From: Ardenticatenia bacterium
GTDB taxonomy: Bacteria > Chloroflexota > Anaerolineae > Aggregatilineales > Aggregatilineaceae
DNA: 5,081 bases
Assembly: GCA_026984385.1 (NCBI GenBank)
Contig: JALSSH010000044.1
Span: 1-5,081, forward strand
Direction of reading: 5' to 3'
Below, in pieces: positions 1 to 5,081 of this stretch. Positions within the stretch are counted from its first letter, which is position 1. Every line of letters starts with the position of its first letter. The notes under the pieces were generated by a model. That model was given only the letters and a program-made list of their open reading frames with translations. It was not told the DNA's origin and did no database searches. Position numbers and translations under genes: made by a program.

Positions 1-24
1 GGTGGCAAGTGGTGCAGAAGATGC

Positions 25-53
25 AAAAAACGAGCAAAGACACGCTCTGCTCG
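25..53 (-). terminator. Intrinsic terminator of rnpB
   Basis: Read on the minus strand, a 9-bp stem (CGAGCAGAG pairing with CTTTGCTCG, with one G-U pair) closes a 5-base loop CGTGT and is followed at once by six T residues (25-30). It lies about 20 bases past the predicted 3' end of the RNase P RNA. This is a textbook Rho-independent terminator and should end the rnpB transcript. What lies beyond it (1-24) is too short to interpret. Confidence 0.88.
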
Positions 54-72
54 GGAGGGGGGGAGATATGTG

Positions 73-457
73 GCAGGCCCGAGCCGACCTATAAGCCGCG
101 TTCTGTACCCGCCGAGGGGCGAGCGGTGATCATCTATCTAGGGCGTCGGTTGCCCGACACCTCCAGCGGCCTACCCGAGACTGATAGCGGAGCGGGCCAC
201 TCCATCGTCTCTGTTTGGCCTTGCTCCCGGTGGGGTTTGCCTGGCCGCCTGTGTCACCACAGGCGCCGGTGCGCTCTTACCGCGCCGTTTCACCCTCACT
301 CCGCCGTCACAAAGACGGGGGGCAATTTCCCTCTCTGTTGCACTATGCCGTCGGGTCACCCCGCCTGGCCGTTAGCCAGCACCGTGCCCTGTGGAGCGCG
401 GACTTTCCTCATCTCCTCACGTGGGGAGACGCGATCACCCGGTCTGCTCAGGCCTGC
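73..457 (-). ncRNA. rnpB: RNase P RNA (bacterial type A)
   Basis: This is the catalytic RNA of ribonuclease P, which cleaves the 5' leader from precursor tRNAs. On the minus strand the hallmark blocks appear in order. The P4 strand GAGGAAAGTCCGCGCTCC is near 393-410. GTGCAACAGAGA is at 332-343, and GCGGTAAGAGCGCACC is near 267-282. GGAGCAAGGCC is near 217-227, CCTAGATAGATGATCACC is at 125-142, and ACAGAACGCGGCTTATAGG is near 90-108, with GTCGGCTC to follow. The ends are set by a 12-bp P1 helix, GCAGGCCTGAGC pairing with GCTCGGGCCTGC (one G-U pair), giving about 385 nt, normal for this RNA. Compared with the E. coli RNA from memory, CCGGG/CCCGG of P4 is here CCGCG/CGCGG, a compensatory change that supports a folded, working RNA. 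It has its own promoter and terminator. The 170-codon open frame across it on the plus strand is spurious. Confidence 0.97.
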
Positions 458-463
458 GTTGCC

Positions 464-469
464 ATTATA
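464..469 (-). promoter_or_regulatory. -10 box of the rnpB promoter
   Basis: The minus strand reads a perfect TATAAT. The predicted start 6-7 bases downstream falls at about 457-458, exactly where the P1 helix of the RNase P RNA begins, so the two lines of evidence agree. No good -35 hexamer is seen at 16-18 bp (ACGCCA at 17 bp). That region instead holds the repeat TAACGCC-acgt-TAACGCC, which might bind a factor or be chance. Confidence 0.75.
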
Positions 470-476
470 CTATACG

Positions 477-494
477 GGCGTTAACGTGGCGTTA
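477..494. repeat. Short direct repeat in the -35 area of rnpB
   Basis: GGCGTTA occurs at 477-483 and again at 488-494, an 11-base period or about one helical turn. The same bases include the palindrome CGTTAACG (479-486) and a small inverted repeat TAACG-tgg-CGTTA (482-494). It sits just upstream of the rnpB -10 box, where a -35 element is missing. A binding site is possible but the copies are short. Confidence 0.4.
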
Positions 495-517
495 GACCCG
501 CCGTGCAACCACTACAT

Positions 518-2425
518 CTAAGGCGCAAGCAACGCCGCTTCTGCCGCTGCGAGCACCGCGTCATCTTCCAAAATCAGCGTATCCCACGTTACCGGCACGC
601 GCACGTCCGGCGCCACCCCTACGCCTTCTAACAGCGTTGCGCCAGTTTGTGGGTCAACGGGGCGACCGGTCGGCATCTGCAAATCCAATCCCCCCGGCAG
701 CTTATACTGTCCATCGGAAACCTCGCCGGTAAAGCCGCCCGTTGGCGTGTGTCCCACACCTATCGCGCGCTCGCGGCGGGTCATGGCGTAAACGAAGAGG
801 TCGCCCGCGCTGCCTGTCATCGCGTCCACCAACACCGCGACCGGCCCGTCGTAGTAGGGTTGCTGAGGCAAAATCTCAATGTGCCCGCGATAGACAAATG
901 CCCCCGTGCCGTCCGCATAATAAAAATCGGCCAAACGCAGATTGTCCGGGAAGAAATGGCCGGCCATCGCCATCCCCAACTCCACCAGCCCGCCGGAATT
1001 GCCGCGCAGGTCTAAAATGATCCCTTGTGCGCCAGCGTCGATCAGCTCTTGGAGCGTGGCGGCGAATTCACGCTCGGCCTGGCTCACATGGCTGGCAAAA
1101 CTGGTAACGCGAATATATCCCAGGCCGGAAGGAAGCAATGCTCCTTGGACGGGGTCGCCCAAGACCAAGTCGGCCCCCGCCATGCGCAGTAACGCGGCCA
1201 TATCCATCTCGCGCGTCAACGTGACTTCCTGCGCGGTCTGCGACCAAGGATCGCGCCACGTCAGTGTCACCGATGAGCCGAGCGGGCCTTGCAACATCAG
1301 CGCGGCTTGCATAAAGCGCTTCCCCTGCGGTGTGGAGGCGCTGGTGAGTAACATAGGGGTTTCGTCTAGGGCCTGGAGCGCGTCTTGCCCGTCCACTTGC
1401 AACAAAATCGCTCCCGCGCGTATTCCCGCGTTCCATGCCGGCAAACCTTGCTTGACTTCGGTCACCACCACTTGCCCATCGTCTGTAATCCCCAACTCGG
1501 TAATGCCCACGCCGCCCATCAGAAACTGTTGCACCACCGGCAGCGAAACATAGCCGATGTGCGAGTCGGGGATCAAACTGCCGAAGTGCGCAATCGCCAG
1601 ATGAAAGTCCAACGCGCCCGTAGCCGCTTTGACCAAGGGGGTCACTTCACGGTAGATCGCGTCCCAATCTACATCTTTTTCAGCAGTAAAGGGATAGGTC
1701 AATCGCGCGCGTGCAAAAAGACGCTCCCAGGCCTCTGTGTAGCTCAAGTGGGTGTAATCGTTGAGCTGACCAACGTTTTCCACCAACGGCAACTCGACGG
1801 TCGGCTCGCGGATAAGCGTAAACGTGTCGCCGTCCAGCGCTACCACGCTCCAACCGGCTGGCAGTGTCATTTGCGGATCGTCTTGGGTAAAGAGTACGCC
1901 GTCCGCGCCAAAGCCCGAGGGGAACGCCGCGTTCGCTTTCTCCGCCCACGCCAAGACATAGCCACCGCTGACCTCAAAGCTAAGCGGGGCCAGTTCTGCC
2001 GAGGTATTCATCGGCGTTTCGCCGTTGTTCAGATACGCATCGCCCAAAAACTCGATGAACAACGCGGGCACAAAAAGCTGCACGGGGGGTGTTTGAGGGT
2101 TACGGTCTAGGTCCAACCATTCCCCTTGCGGCGTTTGTGGCAACTGGAGCGTGTAGCGGCCCTGGGAAATATCCCCTTCCACCACGCCGAGCGTTTGGGC
2201 TTGGGGCGGCGGCTGAAAGTCAAAGTCTTGGCGTGCCATGCCGGAAAAATCGTATAGCACAACGCTAACTTCTGCGCCGATGAGGGGATAGATCGGGTTG
2301 GTGGTGGTATACGAACCGCTAATTGTGCGAACGCTCGGGCTTTGCGCGTTGAGCGGGTGCACGCCGCCCAACAAAAGCGCCAACGCCAGCCACCCTATCA
2401 CACTATGCCGAATGCGGTTGATCAT
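518..2425 (-). CDS. Secreted S41-family peptidase with PDZ domain
   Basis: A 635-aa serine peptidase of family S41 (C-terminal processing peptidase/tricorn-core fold), predicted to act outside the cytoplasmic membrane. Residues 1-27 are a signal peptide (Arg/His-rich start, hydrophobic core LALALLLG, likely cleavage LNA|Q). Residues about 28-215 are an unassigned beta-rich region. The S41 N-terminal part includes PDSHIGY with candidate His289. A PDZ domain follows (about 302-400: GVGI, then AGIRAGAILLQVDGQ). The protease core has LDLRGNSGG (471-479), the candidate nucleophile Ser539 in TGSAGD, and LLEGVGVAPD with Glu600. The Lys of CtpA-type enzymes (GEKTFGKG block) is replaced by GHTPTGGF, so a Ser-His-Glu triad as in tricorn is inferred. 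The ATG at 2425 was chosen over one at 2542 because it opens a signal peptide, follows an AAGG ribosome binding site 8 bases away, and lies downstream of the predicted promoter. The substrate is unknown. The stop codon is 60 bases before rnpB. Confidence 0.93.
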   Translation of the reverse strand: MINRIRHSVIGWLALALLLGGVHPLNAQSPSVRTISGSYTTTNPIYPLIGAEVSVVLYDFSGMARQDFDFQPPPQAQTLGVVEGDISQGRYTLQLPQTPQGEWLDLDRNPQTPPVQLFVPALFIEFLGDAYLNNGETPMNTSAELAPLSFEVSGGYVLAWAEKANAAFPSGFGADGVLFTQDDPQMTLPAGWSVVALDGDTFTLIREPTVELPLVENVGQLNDYTHLSYTEAWERLFARARLTYPFTAEKDVDWDAIYREVTPLVKAATGALDFHLAIAHFGSLIPDSHIGYVSLPVVQQFLMGGVGITELGITDDGQVVVTEVKQGLPAWNAGIRAGAILLQVDGQDALQALDETPMLLTSASTPQGKRFMQAALMLQGPLGSSVTLTWRDPWSQTAQEVTLTREMDMAALLRMAGADLVLGDPVQGALLPSGLGYIRVTSFASHVSQAEREFAATLQELIDAGAQGIILDLRGNSGGLVELGMAMAGHFFPDNLRLADFYYADGTGAFVYRGHIEILPQQPYYDGPVAVLVDAMTGSAGDLFVYAMTRRERAIGVGHTPTGGFTGEVSDGQYKLPGGLDLQMPTGRPVDPQTGATLLEGVGVAPDVRVPVTWDTLILEDDAVLAAAEAALLAP

Positions 2426-2433
2426 TTTATCTG

Positions 2434-2437
2434 CCTT
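2434..2437 (-). promoter_or_regulatory. Ribosome binding site that sets the S41 start
   Basis: The minus strand reads CAAGGCAG followed by ATAAA and ATG. The AAGG core is 8 bases from the ATG at 2425. It supports this start over the upstream in-frame ATG at 2542, which would add 39 residues in front of an otherwise normal signal peptide. Confidence 0.65.
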
Positions 2438-2446
2438 GTGATGTGC

Positions 2447-2476
2447 AAAAATCAAGAGCGCTGAGTGTCGCTCTCG
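2447..2476 (-). promoter_or_regulatory. Hairpin plus T-run in the S41 leader
   Basis: On the minus strand an 8-bp stem (CGAGAGCG pairing with CGCTCTTG, one G-U pair) with an 8-base loop ACACTCAG is followed by ATTTTT. It sits inside the predicted 5' untranslated leader of the S41 peptidase, about 21 bases before the start codon. The shape is that of a weak intrinsic terminator, so it could act as an attenuator. It could also stop antisense-directed or upstream transcripts, or just be a leader hairpin. No alternative antiterminator structure was identified. Confidence 0.4.
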
Positions 2477-2507
2477 GCTGGCGACGGTTTGAAGAAAGAA
2501 CGCCACA

Positions 2508-2536
2508 ACTATCCCACAAGAGCCGCAAATCCTCAA
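2508..2536 (-). promoter_or_regulatory. Predicted promoter of the S41 peptidase
   Basis: On the minus strand TTGAGG (2531-2536) is followed after exactly 17 bp by GATAGT (2508-2513). Each hexamer matches four of six bases of the housekeeping sigma consensus. Transcription would start near 2501, giving a leader of about 75 bases that contains the hairpin at 2447-2476. A second, weaker candidate on the same strand is TTCGGA-17-TATAAC at about 2613-2641. Confidence 0.45.
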
Positions 2537-2600
2537 GGCCACAGTCGCTCAAAGCTCATGTGACAACGAGCGCTCCTATATTTTGTTCCCCTGATAAATT

Positions 2601-2634
2601 GCCGGCAAACCCGCGTTATAGTTCCATTGCCGGC
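2601..2634. repeat. Inverted repeat GCCGGCAA / TTGCCGGC
   Basis: Perfect 8-bp arms at 2601-2608 and 2627-2634 are separated by 18 bases. Each arm is itself nearly palindromic; the left one is the 10-bp palindrome TTGCCGGCAA (2599-2608). Two palindromic sites 28 bp centre to centre would suit cooperative binding by a dimeric regulator. No T-run follows on either strand, so it is not a terminator. Confidence 0.5.
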
Positions 2635-2653
2635 GCGTCCGAACTTCGTTATA

Positions 2654-2672
2654 GCTTTGTCATGGGCAAAGC
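2654..2672. repeat. Inverted repeat GCTTTG-N7-CAAAGC
   Basis: Perfect 6-bp arms (2654-2659 and 2667-2672) flank a 7-base spacer, a 19-bp operator-like palindrome. It covers the -35 (TTGTCA, 2657-2662) of a possible distal plus-strand promoter whose -10 would be TATGCT (2681-2686, 18-bp spacing). If both are real, a factor bound here would control that promoter. The arms are short, so chance occurrence cannot be excluded. Confidence 0.4.
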
Positions 2673-2742
2673 GAGTGTGTTATGCTGGGCAAAATACGCC
2701 AGGAAAAATTTGTGAAGATTGTGTGCTGGCCTTGATTTTCAT

Positions 2743-2771
2743 TTGACTTTACCTTTAGCTTATGCGATAGT
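2743..2771 (+). promoter_or_regulatory. Predicted promoter of the binding protein-sensor operon
   Basis: TTGACT (2743-2748, five of six bases) is followed after 17 bp by GATAGT (2766-2771, four of six). A TG at 2763-2764 sits one base ahead of it, making an extended -10. The upstream bases are AT-rich. Transcription would start near 2778, giving a leader of about 50 bases to the ATG at 2828. Confidence 0.6.
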
Positions 2772-2827
2772 GTGTGGGGAATTTGTAGAAGTCATCATTG
2801 TATACGGGCAATTAGGGCACAAAAACC

Positions 2828-3943
2828 ATGAAACGCGCAATCACACGCGCATTGATCGCACTGGGTTTGGCCGTACTCACCGCGTGGCCGGGGGTCGCCC
2901 AAAGTATGGAGCGCGTTCCTGCGGGCGAGGGCATTCCGGCGCGGACACACGGGCCAGCGCGCGTTTTTATTTTGCACAGCTTCAGCGAAGATGATCTTTG
3001 GGTGCGGCAAGTGGACGCGGGCATCATGGAGGCGCTGGCCGAAGGCGGTTATAGCCTGGAGGACGGCACGTTGGAGCTGGGCGAATATTGGATGAACGCC
3101 AAATACTACACCAGCCGCGACTACATGGTGAATATCGCGGCGGCGGCGACGCGCGCCATCGAAGACTTTGAGCCGAACATTGTGATCGTAGCCGACGATC
3201 AAGCTGTGCGGTGGGTGGTCGCCAAGTGGTACGGTGATCCCAATCTTCCTTTTGTTTTCACCGGCCTGAGCACCCCGCCCGAAGAAATTCGAGGGCTTTC
3301 TGACCGCACCAATGTTACCGGTGTGATGCAAACGCCATTCTTCGCGCGCACACTGGATTGGGTTCACTATGTGTTGCCCCAAGCCCAGCGCATTGTTTTT
3401 CTCAGCGATGCGTCACACAAGCAAGAACAACTCGAAGCAGATATCAGAGACGCTCTGGCCGAACATCGCCAACACCATGCGCACAACGATTCACCGCTGG
3501 AAACGCAAGCCTTGACGGTCGAAACATTCGCCGACTGGCAAGCCCAAGTGTTGGCCGCCAACAAAAACGCCGATGCCCTGGTTGCTGTTTCCTACCTTAC
3601 GTTGGTGGATGAGGCGGGGGGCAAAGTGCGTAGCGCTGAGGTTATCCACTGGACGGTGGAAAACTCAGAGATTCCGGTGATCGGGATGGCCGAGTTCGCC
3701 GTTATCGAAGGGTCATTGGGGGGGATGGTGGTGGCCGGCGACGAGCAAGGGCGCTTGGCCGGGCAACTGGCCGTCCGCGTGCTGGAAGGGGATGCCCCCG
3801 CCGATATAGATGTTGTCGTGCCGCGTCGCGGTAAGTTGGTGCTCAACACAGAGGCCATCCAGCGCTGGCACGTGGACGTGCCGATCTCGTTGCTCCAGAT
3901 TTCTACGCTGTACGGGCCGGATGGTCAGATAGTGAACAAATAG
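2828..3943 (+). CDS. Secreted substrate-binding protein, ABC_sub_bind (TrpX-like) family
   Basis: A 371-aa two-lobed binding protein of the PF04392-like fold, which elsewhere binds small molecules such as amino acids for ABC transporters or sensors. Residues 1-24 form a signal peptide (MKRAITR, hydrophobic core, likely cleavage GVA|Q) with no lipobox Cys. Family landmarks in order: RVFILHSFSEDDLW (45-58), NIVIVADDQAVRWV (117-130), LPFVFTGLS (140-148), NVTGVM (162-167), RIVFLSDAS (188-196), IPVIGM (282-287), GGMVVAGDEQGRLAGQLAVRVLEG (298-321). Length is normal for the family. A His-rich patch (H213, H216, H217, H219) lies between the lobes. AGGG at 2814-2817, 10 bases before the ATG, is a modest ribosome binding site. 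The next gene, a membrane sensor, starts 12 bases after the stop with no permease or ATPase gene between, so a ligand-presenting role in signalling is inferred. The ligand cannot be told from sequence. Confidence 0.88.
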   Translation: MKRAITRALIALGLAVLTAWPGVAQSMERVPAGEGIPARTHGPARVFILHSFSEDDLWVRQVDAGIMEALAEGGYSLEDGTLELGEYWMNAKYYTSRDYMVNIAAAATRAIEDFEPNIVIVADDQAVRWVVAKWYGDPNLPFVFTGLSTPPEEIRGLSDRTNVTGVMQTPFFARTLDWVHYVLPQAQRIVFLSDASHKQEQLEADIRDALAEHRQHHAHNDSPLETQALTVETFADWQAQVLAANKNADALVAVSYLTLVDEAGGKVRSAEVIHWTVENSEIPVIGMAEFAVIEGSLGGMVVAGDEQGRLAGQLAVRVLEGDAPADIDVVVPRRGKLVLNTEAIQRWHVDVPISLLQISTLYGPDGQIVNK

Positions 3944-3948
3944 GTAGG
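3942..3948 (+). promoter_or_regulatory. Ribosome binding site overlapping the upstream stop codon
   Basis: AGGTAGG lies 7 bases before the ATG at 3956, and its first two bases belong to the TAG stop (3941-3943) of the binding-protein gene. This placement points to translational coupling, tying the amount of sensor made to translation of the binding protein. Confidence 0.65.
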
Positions 3949-3955
3949 CTGTTCT

Positions 3956-5081
3956 ATGCCACAACAAAAATCACCCCGACAAAGGCTTAACGTACAAGTC
4001 CAATTTTTTATCGTGGTTATCTTTGTGCTGTTGGTGGTGACAATCGCGCTTCAGATCACCCATATTGTCCAGGAACGGCGTGCCCTTGTCCGCGCAGAAC
4101 GCGAACGCAGCCAGGCGCTCATCGCCAGTGTGGAAAACATGATCGAGGCGGTCAGCCCGCTGATCGCGCGTCTGGACGACATCACCGAACTGGACGCTCA
4201 GCTTGCGGCTCTTGTACGGGGCAACCAGGACGTGGATTTTATCACCGTCACATGGCCGGACGGCACGGTGCTCTTTCATTCCGAGCCGCAATACAAGGAC
4301 TTGACGTTTGCTTCGTTGGCAAACCCCGAATTGGACGAAACCCATCGCGTCAAAGTGCGCGGTTTCGGCACGGTTTATATCACCAGCGCCGAGTTTCCGA
4401 ACCCCACATCAGAGGGGGAGCCAGCTTATTTGATTAGCGTGGGCGCAGACGCCGGCGTGTTGGATGCCGAGCTTGTGAAGTCCATTCAGGCTTCGTTGCT
4501 CGTTGGGGCAACGGTCGCGATCATCGCGGCGTTCTTAGTGCTGGGCTATCTTCGTGTCAACGTGACCGTGCCGGTACGCGGTTTGGTGAATGGCGCGCGC
4601 ATGTTCCGCGCCGGACGGTTGGACTATCGCATCACCCCGCGCGGCCCGCGTGAGTTCCGCGAGCTGAGCGACGCGCTAAACGGCATGGCTGCGGAGTTGG
4701 AGCAAGCGCAACAACGCCTGGAAGAGCAAGTGCGCGGGTTGCGTGTGGCTTCGAATGTCTCGCAGCGCATCACCACCTTGTTGGACTTGGACGTGCTGAT
4801 GGGGCAAGTGGTGGAGCTGACCAAGGAGACCTTCGATCTATATCACGCGCATATTTACCTGCTGGACGAAGCCGAAGAAAAATTACAATTGACCGCAGGG
4901 GCCGGCGAGCCGGGGCGCATTATGAAGGAACAGGGGCACTATATCCCGCTCCAATTGGAACAAAGCCTTGTGGCCCAGTCCGCTCGTCAAAAAACGCCCC
5001 TGGTCGTGAACGACACGCGCGAAGACCCGCGCTTCTTGGCAAACCCGTTGTTGCCCGAAACACTTTCGGAGGCGGCTTTGC
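3956..5081 (+). CDS. Membrane sensor with HAMP and GAF domains (3' end outside window)
   Basis: The frame stays open from the ATG at 3956 to the window edge, giving 375 residues of an incomplete protein. Residues about 15-37 are a transmembrane segment (QFFIVVIFVLLVVTIALQ). About 38-178 is an extracytoplasmic sensor region, with a long charged helix and then a beta-rich part (DFITVTWPDGTVLFHS, 94-109) that resembles a Cache/PDC-type domain. About 179-199 is the second transmembrane segment. About 200-253 is a HAMP linker (VPVRGLVNGARMFRAGRLDY). About 245-265 is a short coiled coil, and from about 266 comes a GAF domain (SNVSQRITTLLDLDVLM, AHIYLLDE, LVVNDTREDPRF) cut by the window end. This order is typical of bacterial sensor histidine kinases, but the output domain is not visible, so a diguanylate cyclase, phosphatase or other effector remains possible. 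It is co-transcribed with the upstream binding protein, its likely partner. Confidence 0.88.
   Translation, partial: MPQQKSPRQRLNVQVQFFIVVIFVLLVVTIALQITHIVQERRALVRAERERSQALIASVENMIEAVSPLIARLDDITELDAQLAALVRGNQDVDFITVTWPDGTVLFHSEPQYKDLTFASLANPELDETHRVKVRGFGTVYITSAEFPNPTSEGEPAYLISVGADAGVLDAELVKSIQASLLVGATVAIIAAFLVLGYLRVNVTVPVRGLVNGARMFRAGRLDYRITPRGPREFRELSDALNGMAAELEQAQQRLEEQVRGLRVASNVSQRITTLLDLDVLMGQVVELTKETFDLYHAHIYLLDEAEEKLQLTAGAGEPGRIMKEQGHYIPLQLEQSLVAQSARQKTPLVVNDTREDPRFLANPLLPETLSEAAL

Larger units (their letters stand above)
2426..2827. other. Divergent intergenic region with no gene
   Basis: This 402-base gap separates the minus-strand S41 gene from the plus-strand binding-protein operon. 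Short open frames cross it on the plus strand (for example 90 codons from 2443), but they have no domain signature, are rich in Ser, Arg and Lys, and lack a convincing ribosome binding site. The region holds predicted promoters in both directions, two inverted repeats (2601-2634 and 2654-2672), a repeated CGTTATAG (2614-2621, 2647-2654) and an AT-rich stretch just before the plus-strand promoter. It looks like a shared regulatory region. No tRNA or recognisable riboswitch was seen. Confidence 0.7.

Noticed and set aside
9..521. A 170-codon open frame on the plus strand, with others overlapping it on both strands
   Set aside because: It runs antisense through the RNase P RNA gene. The RNA motifs, P1 pairing, promoter and terminator account for the region, and the translation shows no domain.
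942..2110. Several plus-strand frames of 120-240 codons opposite the S41 gene
   Set aside because: They are antisense shadows of a well-supported gene. Their translations are Arg/Pro/Ser-rich and show no family motif.
2426..2542. A 39-residue N-terminal extension of the S41 peptidase from the ATG at 2542
   Set aside because: The extension would bury the signal peptide and contains the predicted promoter. The ATG at 2425 has a ribosome binding site and starts a normal Sec leader.
2443..2715. A 90-codon plus-strand open frame in the intergenic region
   Set aside because: It has a low-complexity Ser/Arg/Lys-rich translation, no domain and no clear ribosome binding site, and it overlaps predicted regulatory elements.
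2795..3382. A 195-codon minus-strand frame opposite the binding-protein gene
   Set aside because: It is antisense to a gene with a signal peptide and clear family motifs, and its translation shows no recognisable domain.
3971..4345. A 124-codon minus-strand frame opposite the sensor gene
   Set aside because: It is a shadow of the sensor's transmembrane and sensing region. The plus-strand frame is open for 1126 bases with clear HAMP and GAF motifs.
1..5081. CRISPR arrays, insertion sequences, tRNAs or a phage-like module
   Set aside because: No regularly spaced repeats, transposase motifs, terminal inverted repeats flanking a gene, or cloverleaf-like sequences were seen on either strand.

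Overview
The window carries four genes and reads as a stretch of a moderately GC-rich bacterial chromosome. The best-supported element is rnpB, the RNA subunit of ribonuclease P, on the minus strand at about 73-457, with its own -10 box and intrinsic terminator. Its RNA has bacterial type A features. The protein genes are an S41 peptidase with a beta-rich N-terminal region, a PF04392-type binding protein, and a HAMP-GAF sensor protein. This mix would suit a Chloroflexota (Anaerolineae-like) genome, but that placement is a weak inference from general style, not from a diagnostic marker.

Layout. Positions 25-53 hold the rnpB terminator, and 73-457 is rnpB (minus). Positions 458-517 are a short spacer with the rnpB promoter. 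Positions 518-2425 (minus) encode a secreted S41 peptidase with a PDZ domain and a Ser-His-Glu type active site. Positions 2426-2827 are a 402-base divergent intergenic region with predicted promoters in both directions, two inverted repeats, and a hairpin plus T-run in the peptidase leader. Positions 2828-3943 (plus) encode a secreted substrate-binding protein of the ABC_sub_bind (TrpX-like) family. Positions 3956-5081 (plus, running off the window) encode a membrane sensor: transmembrane segment, extracytoplasmic sensor domain, second transmembrane segment, HAMP, coiled coil, and the start of a GAF domain.

How they may work together. The binding protein and the sensor are 12 bases apart. 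The sensor's ribosome binding site overlaps the upstream stop codon, so they are almost certainly one translationally coupled operon. No transporter permease or ATPase is visible between them. The likely reading is a two-part sensory module in which a secreted binding protein presents a ligand to the sensor. The S41 peptidase is transcribed away from this operon from the shared intergenic region, and its transcript may read into rnpB because no terminator is visible between the two. I found no mobile element, CRISPR array or tRNA. The most unusual points are the binding protein-sensor pairing without a lipobox, and the intergenic regulatory structure.
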